Shown: one piece after another, positions 18,380 through 28,211 of the stretch
How positions within the stretch are numbered: position 1 is the first letter of the stretch
How the letters are laid out: each line of letters begins with the position of its first letter
Assembly (NCBI GenBank): GCA_903875575.1
Contig: CAIQWJ010000029.1
Location: 1-64,000 of the forward strand
Length of the DNA: 64,000 nucleotides
Source of the DNA: an uncultured Acidobacteriia bacterium
GTDB lineage: Bacteria; Acidobacteriota; Terriglobia; Bryobacterales; Bryobacteraceae
Reading direction: 5' to 3'
Program-made: the position numbers and the translations under genes
Notes under the pieces: generated by a model
Databases searched by the model: none
What the model was told of the DNA's origin: nothing
The model's input: only the letters and a program-made list of their open reading frames with translations

Positions 18380-19837
18380 GTGAAGAGATTCTCCGCTATT
18401 GCGAGTGCGTGGCTGGTCCTGACGGTCTCCCTGCACGCTCAGACAGGCCCAAACGATCTGGTGTCCGCGCGCGCGATGGCGGAACGCGGTGTGGCGACCG
18501 GGCAGTTGTACCTCGGCGAAAGCTACCGGGACGGGGACGGCGTCGCCAAAGATCTGAAAGAAGCCGCGCGATGGTTTCGACTCGCTGCGGACCAGGGCAA
18601 TGCGCTGGCGCAGTTCAACCTCGGCTATCTCTACTTCGTCGGCCAGGGCGTGCCGGAAGACCACAAAGAAGCGGTGCGCTGGTATCGGGCCGCTGCTGAA
18701 CAGGGTATCGATCTCGCACAGAATAATCTCGCTTACAGCTATCGCAAGGGCGATGGTGTTGCGCAGGATTCCAAAGAGGCTGTGCGCTGGTATCGCATGG
18801 CAGCCGACAAAGGCAATGCCACCGCGCAGACGGCACTCGGCGACTGTTACCACGATGGCGAAGGCGTGATGCACGATTTCAAGGAGTCGCTGCGGTGGTA
18901 CCGCCTGGCCGCTGAGCAAGGCAATGCGGTCGCCCAGTTTCATGTCGCGGAGGCCTACCGGACAGGCGAAGGCGTTGCCGTCGACAACAAAGAGGCAGCG
19001 CGTTGGTATCGGTTGTCGGCCGATCAGGGATATGTCACTTCCCAGGCCTTCCTTGGACTCATGAGCGCGGCTGGTCTTGGCGTGCCGCGAAATGTCGCTG
19101 AAGCCGCAAGGCTGTTCAAACTGGCTTCGGATCAGGGTCACAAAGTAGCGATGTTCAATCTGGCGGATTGCTACCGCTTGGGAGAGGGCGTCGCACGGGA
19201 TCCGAAGGAGGCGTTGCGGCTGTATCGTTTTCTGGCTGAGCACGACGACTTGCCAGCGCAGAATAACGTTGGTATGGCTTATCGGGATGGCGATGGGGTG
19301 GCCCGGGACGCGGTGGAGGCGGTGAGATGGTTCCGACAGGCCGCCGAAAAGGGCCATCCGGGGGCACAGGTGAATTTAGGGACGGTCTACCTAAAGGGCG
19401 ACCAGGGTGTTGCGCAGGACTACAAGGAGGCTCTGCGGTGGTTCCACGCCGCGGCGGATCAATCGGACGCCGTCGCACAGTTCAATCTCGGCGGCATGTA
19501 CGAACGTGGAGAGGGCGTGACCAAGTCGCTTGTAGAGGCCGCGAAATGGTACGGTCTCGCGGCAGATCAGGGAGACTCTACCGCGCAGCTGAGGCTCGGG
19601 AAGATGTTTGCCGCGGGCGAGGGCGTGAAAAGGGACGGAGTGCAAGCCTGGAAGTGGCTGGACCTGGCGACTGGCGGAACAGAGGCCAGCGCGGAGGAGG
19701 CAGCGGTTGCCGTGAAATCGCGCAATGAGGTGGCCGTGGGAATGAATGCGGCGCAGCTTGCCGAGGCCCGGCGTCAGGTTGAGAAATGGAAGGCGGACCA
19801 GGTAGCAGCTCAGCCGTTTGGTCTTTTCAGCAAGTAA
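18380..19837 (+). CDS. Sel1-like repeat protein
   Basis: Repeated A-(x)-YRxGDGVAxDxKEAxRWYRLAADQGNAxAQ units of about 36 aa; signal-peptide-like N-terminus. Confidence 0.92.
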   Translation: MKRFSAIASAWLVLTVSLHAQTGPNDLVSARAMAERGVATGQLYLGESYRDGDGVAKDLKEAARWFRLAADQGNALAQFNLGYLYFVGQGVPEDHKEAVRWYRAAAEQGIDLAQNNLAYSYRKGDGVAQDSKEAVRWYRMAADKGNATAQTALGDCYHDGEGVMHDFKESLRWYRLAAEQGNAVAQFHVAEAYRTGEGVAVDNKEAARWYRLSADQGYVTSQAFLGLMSAAGLGVPRNVAEAARLFKLASDQGHKVAMFNLADCYRLGEGVARDPKEALRLYRFLAEHDDLPAQNNVGMAYRDGDGVARDAVEAVRWFRQAAEKGHPGAQVNLGTVYLKGDQGVAQDYKEALRWFHAAADQSDAVAQFNLGGMYERGEGVTKSLVEAAKWYGLAADQGDSTAQLRLGKMFAAGEGVKRDGVQAWKWLDLATGGTEASAEEAAVAVKSRNEVAVGMNAAQLAEARRQVEKWKADQVAAQPFGLFSK

Positions 19838-19841
19838 TCAC

Positions 19842-20315
19842 ATGGATACTCCACGATCAAGACTGGCCTGGACACTGGAGGCTGTTTCGGCCATTGCGCT
19901 GGCGGCTGCGATTGGCGATGTCGCCATCCATTGGAGCCTGGTTCCCGACCGGATTCCAGTGCACTTCGGGGCGTCTGGTCAGCCCAACGGGTGGGGTGGC
20001 AAGAATATGCTGCTGTTGCTGCTGGGAACGACTGTTGTGATGTCAGCCCTGCTCACGGCGGCAGAGAAGTACCAGTGGCTGATTAATCTTCCCATGACGG
20101 TGGACCGGGAGTCGCCGGCGGTGCGGAAACTACTGCGGAGCATGGCGATCACGCTGAAGGTTGTGGTCACGGTTTCCTTCTTCTGGATTGTGGACGCCAC
20201 CATGCGGACGGCGCTCGGTGAAGCGAACGGTTTGGGGCAGGCCTTCCTGCCGCTTTTTCTGGGTGGGGTTGGGGTACCGATGGTTTACTACCTCGTTCGG
20301 CTGTCGCGGCTGTAG
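19842..20315 (+). CDS. DUF1648-like small membrane protein
   Basis: HWSLVPDRIPVHFGASGQPNGWGGKN typical of DUF1648/SdpI-related proteins; several TM segments. Confidence 0.7.
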   Translation: MDTPRSRLAWTLEAVSAIALAAAIGDVAIHWSLVPDRIPVHFGASGQPNGWGGKNMLLLLLGTTVVMSALLTAAEKYQWLINLPMTVDRESPAVRKLLRSMAITLKVVVTVSFFWIVDATMRTALGEANGLGQAFLPLFLGGVGVPMVYYLVRLSRL

Positions 20316-20381
20316 GGTAATGGGGCACGACTGGTCGGCAGACCTTCCGGCAAGGCCTGATAAACTTGGTGTTATCAACGT

Positions 20382-20470
20382 GCCCGGGTGGCGAAATCGG
20401 CAGACGCAACGGACTTAAAATCCGTAGCCTCGCAAGGGGCGTGCGGGTTCAATTCCCGCCCCGGGCACCA
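20382..20470 (+). tRNA. tRNA-Leu (anticodon TAA), CCA encoded
   Basis: GCCCGGG...GGACTTAAAATCC anticodon arm, long variable arm, GGTTCAATTCC T-arm, CCCGGGCACCA 3' end. Confidence 0.97.
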
Positions 20471-20559
20471 ACTCGCAAGCAGCTCTGTCCGGGGATTTGC
20501 TTTCGCCAGAGTTTTCCTTTCGCGTCATCGCCCGCGCTGTATTCTAAGAAGCGGCATCC

Positions 20560-23100
20560 ATGACGCATCCAACCGCCTCCCCGCCAACCGCGAGCAGTCC
20601 CCGCGTCCCTGCCGTTCTCTTCGGTCTGACCATCCTGCTCAGCGCCTTCCTGCTGTTTCAGGTTCAGCCGCTGATCGCGAAACTCATCCTGCCGTGGTTT
20701 GGAGGCTCCGCCGCCGTCTGGACGAGTTGCATGCTCTTTTTCCAGCTTGCGCTCTTAGGCGGTTACGCATGGGCACATTGGCTGAACGGACAGCCTCTGA
20801 AGCGGCAGATCCTGCTGCATGTCGGCCTGTTGGCTGTGAGTCTTGCTGTGCTTCCGATCATCCCCTCCACTTACTGGAAGCCCACCGGCGGAGAGGATCC
20901 GCTGCTTGGCATTTTGGGGCTGCTGACCGCTACCGTGGGGCTCCCCTACTTTCTGCTATCCGCTACAAGCCCTCTGCTGCAAACCTGGTATTCGCGGGCT
21001 AATGGCGGGGCTGTTCCGTACCGGTTCTTTGCGCTTTCCAATGCGGGCTCCATGGCCGGGCTGCTGACCTATCCGGTTCTGGTGGAGCCGAATCTTACAA
21101 ATCGCTATCAGGCATGGATGTGGTCCGCCGGGTTCGCCTTGTTCTTCGTTTGCTTCGCCGTGGTGGCGTTCCGGTCTTATTCGGCTCCCGACGTTGTGGA
21201 ATCACCCGGGGCATCTGCCGGAGGCGTTGCCGCTGAAACCGCCGCACCAACCTGGCGGGATAAGCTGCTCTGGACCGGACTGGCGGCCTGCGCATCGGCG
21301 TTGCTGCTGGCCGTGACGAATCATCTGACGCAAAACGTTGCGGCCATCCCGTTTCTCTGGGTGCTGCCGCTGAGTCTGTATCTGCTGAGCTTCATTCTCT
21401 GCTTCGACAGCGACCGCTGGTACAGGCGTCGATTTTTCGCCGGATTGACCGCGGTTGCGCTGCCTTCGATCGCTTACGCTATCTCCGGCAACGGCAACTT
21501 CACGAATCTCCTAGTGGCGGTCGGCATGTATTGCGGCGCGCTGTTCGTGGTTTTCATGGTGTGTCACGGAGAACTTGCCAGGCACCGCCCTGCGCCGCGT
21601 TATCTGACGTCGTTTTATCTGATGGTGTCGGTGGGTGGCGCGATCGGCGGTCTGCTGATCGGCTTTGTGTTCCCTTACGTGCTGCCCGCGCTGATTGACC
21701 TGCCGATCGTGCTTTCGCTTACCGGTTTCCTGATGGCATGGCTGCTGTGGCGCGACTACGCGGTAACGTCAGAAGGCGATTCGGCAGGGAAGAGCGATGA
21801 GACGACGTTTGACAAGCCGTGGGACAAGGTCGTGATGACGGCGAATATCGCAGCGGCTATTCTGTTTGTCGGAGGGCGGGTTGTCGCCGCGAAATACTGG
21901 GGTGCGCCGGCACCGGGCGAGGCTACCTACGATGTGCCTGCCCTGCTGGCGTTGACCTGCGTGTTTATTGAGTACCTGTTATGGCGGAGTCGCGGTTCCG
22001 TGGACGCTGACACCGAGAAACGGGACCGCGGGATAGTGCTCACATTTGCCGGAGGCATTGTGGCGTTCCTGGTCTGGCGACTGGCGGCGATCCGGATCTG
22101 GGGCGCGCCGCAGTTGCCCGACGGGCCGTGGGATGTCACTGTGCCCGTCAGTCTGGCATGTCTAATTGGCGTGTATCTCCTCTGGCGCTGCCGCGACACG
22201 CTTGATAACAACCTGATCGTCTGCGCCGCAACCACGGGGCTTGCATTCGCGATGACCGGGTATATGGCAAAAGATGCATGGAGTGGCATCGGCTCGGCCC
22301 GGCTCCTGACGCGGAATTTCTATGGCGCACTGGTGGTTTACGATCAGGAATCCGGCGGCGATATGGGGCCTTACCGCGTGCTGAAGCACGGGACTATCGA
22401 CCACGGCGAACAGTTTCTCTGGCCGCAGAACCTTCGTCATGCGACTACGTACTACGCGGACAAATCAGGTCTGGGGCTGGCGCTTCACACACTGCGGCAG
22501 GAAGGGAATATCAATGTGGGCTCGATCGGGCTGGGTGCCGGCACCACGGCCGTGTACGCGCGTCCGGGCGATCACTACTTTTTCTATGACATCAACCCCA
22601 ATGTGCCGAAGATCGCGAATACGCAGTTCTCGTTTCTGAAGCACTGCTACGGAACGCACGAGATTATTCTGGGCGACGCGCGCCTTTCGCTGGAGAACGA
22701 ACTGAAGCGCGGCATCAACCATAAATTTGATCTCCTCTCTGTGGATGCGTTTTCCGGCGACGCGATTCCGGTGCATCTGCTGACCCGCGAGGCTTACAAA
22801 ATCTACTGGCAGCACCTGTTGCCGGATGGCGTGCTGGCGGTTCACGTTTCCAATCTGTATCTTTCGCTGGCTCCCGGCGTGGCACTCGCCGCGGCGGAGG
22901 CTGGTAAGCAGGCCATGGTGATCAATTTTGACGGCAACGAAGACAAGGAAGAGACGTCGTCGGAGTGGGTGCTGGTGACGTCAAAGAAGGGCTTCTTCGA
23001 CCGTGACGAGATCAAGCCGGTGGCCAAGCCAATTGCGCCGATTCCCGGTTTGCGGGAGTGGACGGACGATTACAGCAACCTGTACAAGATCCTCCGTTAA
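20560..23100 (+). CDS. Fused membrane protein / spermidine synthase-like protein
   Basis: N-terminal multi-TM region (LFQVQPLIAKLILPWFGGSAAVWTSCMLFFQ); C-terminal Rossmann methyltransferase-like region (IGLGAGTTAVYARPGDHYFFYDINP, FDLLSVDAFSGDAIPVHLLT). Confidence 0.88.
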   Translation: MTHPTASPPTASSPRVPAVLFGLTILLSAFLLFQVQPLIAKLILPWFGGSAAVWTSCMLFFQLALLGGYAWAHWLNGQPLKRQILLHVGLLAVSLAVLPIIPSTYWKPTGGEDPLLGILGLLTATVGLPYFLLSATSPLLQTWYSRANGGAVPYRFFALSNAGSMAGLLTYPVLVEPNLTNRYQAWMWSAGFALFFVCFAVVAFRSYSAPDVVESPGASAGGVAAETAAPTWRDKLLWTGLAACASALLLAVTNHLTQNVAAIPFLWVLPLSLYLLSFILCFDSDRWYRRRFFAGLTAVALPSIAYAISGNGNFTNLLVAVGMYCGALFVVFMVCHGELARHRPAPRYLTSFYLMVSVGGAIGGLLIGFVFPYVLPALIDLPIVLSLTGFLMAWLLWRDYAVTSEGDSAGKSDETTFDKPWDKVVMTANIAAAILFVGGRVVAAKYWGAPAPGEATYDVPALLALTCVFIEYLLWRSRGSVDADTEKRDRGIVLTFAGGIVAFLVWRLAAIRIWGAPQLPDGPWDVTVPVSLACLIGVYLLWRCRDTLDNNLIVCAATTGLAFAMTGYMAKDAWSGIGSARLLTRNFYGALVVYDQESGGDMGPYRVLKHGTIDHGEQFLWPQNLRHATTYYADKSGLGLALHTLRQEGNINVGSIGLGAGTTAVYARPGDHYFFYDINPNVPKIANTQFSFLKHCYGTHEIILGDARLSLENELKRGINHKFDLLSVDAFSGDAIPVHLLTREAYKIYWQHLLPDGVLAVHVSNLYLSLAPGVALAAAEAGKQAMVINFDGNEDKEETSSEWVLVTSKKGFFDRDEIKPVAKPIAPIPGLREWTDDYSNLYKILR

Positions 23101-24098
23101 GTTGGGGTCAGTAACCCATCCGTCATGTTGCGCAGGCCAATGCCAAACTGCCGCTCCAGATCGTAAGTCACGCCGTGGACAGTGCCGGCACCATTGGCAA
23201 TGGTGAGCTTGCGGGTACGGACGTCTTCCGCGTATTTTGAACCGGCGGCTTCGGCGCGGCGATTCGCGATTGAGCGGAGTTTCGCCACTTCGATATTGGG
23301 CGGCGTGGCAGTTGCCGGGATGGCCGCGAAATCGGCGCGGATGACAGCCTCTGTGGCTGCGGATATTGAATAGTTCTGAACGCGAATATCGAACATCAGA
23401 GCAAGGGCGCGTTCGGAGCTGACGCCGAACCTCGCGCAGAGCTGAAGCGCGGCGGCGTGGATGGCCGCGGCGTGCTCCACCTGAATCGCCTGAAACTCCG
23501 ATGTGCGCCCGAGGGCACGGAACATGCCCCGCCACGGCTCGAAGATCTGGTGACGCACGGGGTCCTGAATGCCACGTACCCAGGTCAATTGCGCGGCCCG
23601 AGCTGTCTCGAGCATCGAGCGAACTTCGGGCAGATGATCGTGAAAGATGCCGGACATCACGGCTTCCTGATTGTTCAGCATCTGAGTCAGGAGCGGCTGG
23701 AGAGTTCCCTGGCCAAAGTTCCACTGAGCCACGCCAAGGCTCAGGCCCTGGCCATCGAAATCGCCAGAGAGTCCCGCGAAGCAATCCGGTATGCCTGCTG
23801 AAGTTTCAAAGGTTCCGGTGAGGGCAAGGCATCGTTGTGTGAGAGGAGCGTTGAGCAGCGGATTGACGGGAGTCGGCGGCGCGGTTTGCGGCTGAGGGAA
23901 TAGCGAAGCCCATGTTTGGTCGCCGACGACGCCATCGGGCGCGAGGCCCCTCGATTTCTGGAAGCCCTTAACGGCGGCTTCTAAGCCGCCGCCGAAAATA
24001 TTGTCGACGGAACCGGTGTAGAGTCCTAATTCCGCCAGACGGGATTCCAAATGCCCGACAGAGCTACCGGTGGAGCCGCGATGAAGAAGAATAGCCAT
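23097..24098 (-). CDS. Peptidoglycan-binding domain protein, putative cell-wall-active enzyme
   Basis: N-terminal PG_binding_1-like repeat (GSTGSSVGHLESRLAELGLYTGSVDNIFGGGLEAAVKGFQKSRGLAPDGVVGDQTWASLF), then a domain with DCFAGLSGDFDGQGLSLGVAQWNFGQGTL. Confidence 0.75.
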   Translation of the reverse strand: MAILLHRGSTGSSVGHLESRLAELGLYTGSVDNIFGGGLEAAVKGFQKSRGLAPDGVVGDQTWASLFPQPQTAPPTPVNPLLNAPLTQRCLALTGTFETSAGIPDCFAGLSGDFDGQGLSLGVAQWNFGQGTLQPLLTQMLNNQEAVMSGIFHDHLPEVRSMLETARAAQLTWVRGIQDPVRHQIFEPWRGMFRALGRTSEFQAIQVEHAAAIHAAALQLCARFGVSSERALALMFDIRVQNYSISAATEAVIRADFAAIPATATPPNIEVAKLRSIANRRAEAAGSKYAEDVRTRKLTIANGAGTVHGVTYDLERQFGIGLRNMTDGLLTPT

Positions 24099-24278
24099 GC
24101 AGTTTTCCTGTGCGCAGGGGTTGCCTACGTACAGGGTGTAGCATGACCGAAAAGGGAAAAACAGCTAAGCTATTGATTAATAAAGGGAAACAGGCCGTGA
24201 CTCCTTTTTCGAAATAGCCGCAGGTGGCATCAGTCGCGCCCTCGCGGTCGCGGCGCTGAATCGCTTTCTGACTGGCTA

Positions 24279-25391
24279 TCAGAGGAAAGTTTTGAATTCC
24301 ATGATGTCGCCATCCTGGACCACGTATTCCTTGCCTTCGGTGCGGGTCTTACCGAGTTCTCGGCAGCGTACGAAGCTGCCACAGGCGATGAGATCGTCGT
24401 AAGCGGTGGTTTCCGCCGAGATGAAGCTCTTCTCGAAATCGGAGTGGATCACACCGGCGGCCACCGGGGCTTTGTCACCCGCACGAATAGTCCAGGCGCG
24501 CGTTTCCTTCTCACCGGTGGTGAGATAAGAGCGCAAGCCCAGCAACGTGTAGGCTTCCCTGATCAGCGTGCCCGCGCCAGTCTCCGCGCCGTTTTCGACG
24601 CCCAGACCCGCCAGATACTCAGCGCGCTCTTCGGGCGGCAGCGTCATCAGTTCAGATTCAATTTCCGCGGAAACCACGACAACGCGCGTGCCGAGGTGGG
24701 TAGCCGCGTAGTCACGCACTTTCCGGACCCAGGAGTTGTTTTCGGGATGAGCCAGATCGTCTTCCGAAACGTTGCAGGCGAACAAAGTGGGCTTAGCCGT
24801 CAGCAGGAAAAGACCCTTGCGGATCGCGGCCTCCTCAGGGGTGACTTCCATGGTGAAAGCGTGCTTGCCATCGTTCAAATGAACCTCAACACGGTCGAGA
24901 AGGGCAAGTTCAGCCTGTGCCTTTTTATCACCGCCTTTGGCGATTTTCTGCTGGCGGAGACGGCGCTTCTGGACGCTGTCGAGGTCGGCCAGGATCAGTT
25001 CGGTGTTGATAATTTCGATATCGCGGATGGGGTCCACCGTATCCATGACGTGTTCGATATCGGAATTCTCGAAACAACGAACCACCTGCACGATGGCGTC
25101 GACTTCGCGGATGTGGCCCAGAAACTGGTTGCCGAGGCCTTCGCCCTGGCTCGCGCCCTTCACCAGACCGGCGATATCGACGAATTCGAAGACCGAGGGG
25201 ATGATCTTTTGCGTTTTGCTGATTTTTGCGAGCACATCGAGGCGCTCGTCCGGGACCGTAACGACCCCCTGATTGGGTTCAATGGTGCAGAACCGGTAGT
25301 TTGCCGCCAGAGCCTTGCGGCTTTGCGTCAGCGCATTAAAAAGCGTGCTTTTGCCCACATTGGGCAGACCTACGATTCCGGCACAGAGCAT
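24279..25391 (-). CDS. ychF: Redox-regulated ATPase YchF
   Basis: GIVGLPNVGKSTLFNALT, FVDIAGLVKGASQGEGLGNQFLGHIREVDAIVQVVRCF, C-terminal VQDGDIMEFKTFL. Confidence 0.97.
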   Translation of the reverse strand: MLCAGIVGLPNVGKSTLFNALTQSRKALAANYRFCTIEPNQGVVTVPDERLDVLAKISKTQKIIPSVFEFVDIAGLVKGASQGEGLGNQFLGHIREVDAIVQVVRCFENSDIEHVMDTVDPIRDIEIINTELILADLDSVQKRRLRQQKIAKGGDKKAQAELALLDRVEVHLNDGKHAFTMEVTPEEAAIRKGLFLLTAKPTLFACNVSEDDLAHPENNSWVRKVRDYAATHLGTRVVVVSAEIESELMTLPPEERAEYLAGLGVENGAETGAGTLIREAYTLLGLRSYLTTGEKETRAWTIRAGDKAPVAAGVIHSDFEKSFISAETTAYDDLIACGSFVRCRELGKTRTEGKEYVVQDGDIMEFKTFL

Positions 25392-25487
25392 GTTGAGTGG
25401 AGACGACCTTGATTTGGTATCGGGATTCGACGACAGATTGACTACTTTACGATTTTACTAAACGAGGTTTGCTACCATAGATCTGTT

Positions 25488-25697
25488 ATGGCAATCCCGA
25501 ATGTAAAGCGTTTCCGCCCTTTCTGCAGTGTCTGCAACGAGAGCTTCTCTGTGATGGCAGTTCTGCCCAACAATGCGAATGTGGAGGCGTACCTGGCTGA
25601 TGTCGTGTCACGTCACGACCACAAAGCTTTCCAGGATGCGAAGAACCTTCATACTAAGGTCCGCGTCGGTCAGCAGAAGCAGAAGAAGGCGAAGTAG
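25488..25697 (+). CDS. Small CxxC-containing protein of unknown function (69 aa)
   Basis: Intact ORF with FCSVC motif and Lys-rich C-terminus; followed by a terminator-like hairpin. Confidence 0.5.
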   Translation: MAIPNVKRFRPFCSVCNESFSVMAVLPNNANVEAYLADVVSRHDHKAFQDAKNLHTKVRVGQQKQKKAK

Positions 25698-25768
25698 TTT
25701 TTCCCTCTGCCGGGGCATGGATGCCGGATTGGCCGGTAAGCCTCGCGATTTGAATCATTTAAGCCTAA

Positions 25769-25806
25769 TAGCCGGGCCGTGGGGCGGATGACCCCTGGCC
25801 CGGCTA
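25769..25806. terminator. Terminator-like hairpin between convergent genes
   Basis: TAGCCGGGCC...GGCCCGGCTA perfect 10-bp inverted repeat, extended inside by GGGG/CCCC; no strong T-run. Confidence 0.65.
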
Positions 25807-25833
25807 GTTGTGTGTTCGCGGTGGCATTCCGGC

Positions 25834-27159
25834 TCACAGCCGCGCCCGCAGCGACCGGAGCGCGCGCAGGCCTTCCTGTGCAATGTTGGTGTCTGTTTCC
25901 CTGCTTAGCCTGTCCAGCCACGGGACGGCGCTGGAATCGCCCGTAACGGCCAGAATTCTGGCCAATTGGATCTTCTCATCCTTCGTGCCCGTTTCCAGAG
26001 GCAGCCGCAGTGCGGCCAGCACGGCCGGCTTTCGCGAAGCCTCAGTCAGGTAGGCTGCGGCGGTTTCGCGCCAGGCGGCGGAATTCAACGTGTTCAGTAA
26101 GTAACGGAAAGGAGCGCTCTCCGCCGTATCCACGTTGCCCGCGAGCGTAATGGCGAAAGCGGAGGCCAAACGCGGCGGCATCTTGTCGTCGTCCTTCCAG
26201 ACGCGGTCAATGGCGACCCGATCGGAGGCATCGCCAACCCGGCCTAAGCCTTCGACTGCGGCAGCGCGCAGCCTTTCGTCTTTGTGCATCAGGTAACGCT
26301 GCAGAAGCGTGCGGTCGGTCGGTTCCGGCATGAGGGCGATGGCCACCAGCGCGGCACGTTCGGCCTTGCTGCCACGAGGTTTGTCCACGATCCCCCGCAG
26401 CGTCGGCAGTCCGTCCCTCGCCTGGAGCAGGCCGACGGTTTCGATGGCAACTCCCTGGATGCGGTCATCCAGATCGCGCAGCAAATAAGTAATCTTCGGG
26501 CCGGCTTCCGGGTCCCGAATCTTGCGGATCGCCACCAGCGACTCATACATAACGGTGTTGTCTTTGGTTCGCAGCGCTTCGAGGAGATCCGGGATCGCGG
26601 CGCGACCACGGAGGATTCCGACAGCCCGGCAGGCTCCGGCCTTCACTTCCATACCGTTGCCGCCGCTCGCCAGCTTCCCGATGGTCTCAATCACTTCGGG
26701 ACGCACGGTTACAAAGCCTTCAATCTCCTGATCGTTGGAGTCGCTGAACTTCGCTTTGATCGCGGCACCTGCGCGCGCGATGGACGCGGCGGGTCCCTGT
26801 CTGACATAGCCGGGCAGATAGAAATTCACCATGCCATCGATGGCGCGGAGCTGCATTTCCGGATCGGGATCATGACTGGCGAGGATCAGTGGATCGAGGG
26901 AATCCTTACCACCTACCTCTGTCAGTTGTTTGACCACTTCGATACGGGTGATCAGGGCAGGGCTATTGAGGTATTGGGCAAGCTTCGGGATGGCGACCTG
27001 GCCATCTTTTGCGACCATACGCACGTCTTTTGGCTGGGGGCCCGTCTGGGCCAACCCTGGAACAGGGGGAAGAGCCAGTAATGCGCAGACCACTCCGGCC
27101 AGCGGGAATCCATAACGTATCAGGCGAAGCGGGAGGCGACAAGGAATCGAACAAGGCAT
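25834..27159 (-). CDS. HEAT-repeat secreted protein
   Basis: Repeated units such as SPALITRIEVVKQLTEVGGKDSLDPLILASHDPDPEMQLRAIDGMV; signal-peptide-like N-terminus. Confidence 0.78.
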   Translation of the reverse strand: MPCSIPCRLPLRLIRYGFPLAGVVCALLALPPVPGLAQTGPQPKDVRMVAKDGQVAIPKLAQYLNSPALITRIEVVKQLTEVGGKDSLDPLILASHDPDPEMQLRAIDGMVNFYLPGYVRQGPAASIARAGAAIKAKFSDSNDQEIEGFVTVRPEVIETIGKLASGGNGMEVKAGACRAVGILRGRAAIPDLLEALRTKDNTVMYESLVAIRKIRDPEAGPKITYLLRDLDDRIQGVAIETVGLLQARDGLPTLRGIVDKPRGSKAERAALVAIALMPEPTDRTLLQRYLMHKDERLRAAAVEGLGRVGDASDRVAIDRVWKDDDKMPPRLASAFAITLAGNVDTAESAPFRYLLNTLNSAAWRETAAAYLTEASRKPAVLAALRLPLETGTKDEKIQLARILAVTGDSSAVPWLDRLSRETDTNIAQEGLRALRSLRARL

Positions 27160-27217
27160 CTGTATCGATTATGCCGCACAAACGGACAGCGGAATGCGGC
27201 GTTTGGGCGGTTGAAGT

Positions 27218-28063
27218 CTAACGAATGAATTCGACTTCGACTTTGTTTGGGATTACACCGGCTTCGAAGCCTTTGTCGAACAGCAGACGAGTGGCCTTCG
27301 GGATGTCGTCGCCAGCGTCGACCGTGTGGTGATTCACGTACATCCCGACGAACTTTTCGGCCAGTCGCGGCTCCATGTCACGGGCGAACTGCATGGCGTA
27401 TTCGAGCGCTTCCGCGTGGTTGTCCAGCGCGTACTGGATACTGTCGCGCATCATGCGGCAGCATTCCGTCTTCACGTGATCCGGCAGGGAACGCAGGAGA
27501 ACATTGCAACCGAGAGGCAGCGGGAGTCCGAACGTTTCCTTCCACCATTTGCCGGTGTCCAGAACACGATGAAAGCCAGCCTTATTATAAGTGAGCTGCG
27601 CTTCATGGATAATGAGGCCGGCATCGGCCGCGCCGTCCTGCACCGCTTCGAGAATGTGATCGAACGGGACCACCACGGGGATGAAATCCGGCTCGAAGAT
27701 CTTCAGCGCCAGGTATGCCGTGGTCATCATGCCCGGAATGGCAACGCGCTTTCCTTTGATTTCAGAAGCTTCCATCGGGTGAGTGGTGACGACCAGCGGG
27801 CCGTAACCGTCGCCGACACTTGACCCACTGGCCATCAGGACGTACTTATCCGCCACGTATGTATACGCGTGATACGAAATTGCGCTGAGATCGTAAAAGC
27901 CTTCGCGGGCTTTCCTGTTGAGCGTTTCGATGTCCGCCAGTGTATGTCGAAAGTTAACAAAAGACGAGCGGACTTTCTTGGTCGCCAGTCCGTAAAACAT
28001 GAACGCGTCGTCGGAGTCCGGACTGTGAGCGCTCTGGATTTCAAATGTTTGCTGTTGCGGCAT
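27218..28063 (-). CDS. mqnD: 1,4-dihydroxy-6-naphthoate synthase family (futalosine menaquinone pathway, MqnD-like)
   Basis: AHSPDSDDAFMFYGLATKKV, ISYHAYTYVADKYVLMASGSSVGDGYGPLVV, DAGLIIHEAQLTY. Confidence 0.87.
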   Translation of the reverse strand: MPQQQTFEIQSAHSPDSDDAFMFYGLATKKVRSSFVNFRHTLADIETLNRKAREGFYDLSAISYHAYTYVADKYVLMASGSSVGDGYGPLVVTTHPMEASEIKGKRVAIPGMMTTAYLALKIFEPDFIPVVVPFDHILEAVQDGAADAGLIIHEAQLTYNKAGFHRVLDTGKWWKETFGLPLPLGCNVLLRSLPDHVKTECCRMMRDSIQYALDNHAEALEYAMQFARDMEPRLAEKFVGMYVNHHTVDAGDDIPKATRLLFDKGFEAGVIPNKVEVEFIR

Positions 28064-28211
28064 ATCGAAGGGGCGGAATTGACCAGTATCTCACGCCGTA
28101 CGCCATCAACCAACGACTGATCATTTTAGTTAATTAGCCTAAGAATATATAGATTCCTGTTGACGCTTCCCGCATAATAAATTTCGAAGACACCCTAAGG
28201 AGGTGGATGAT

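Noticed and set aside
17738-19357. Minus-strand ORF (539 aa)
   Set aside because: Antisense to the DedA-like and Sel1-repeat genes; its apparent periodicity reflects the Sel1 repeats on the other strand.
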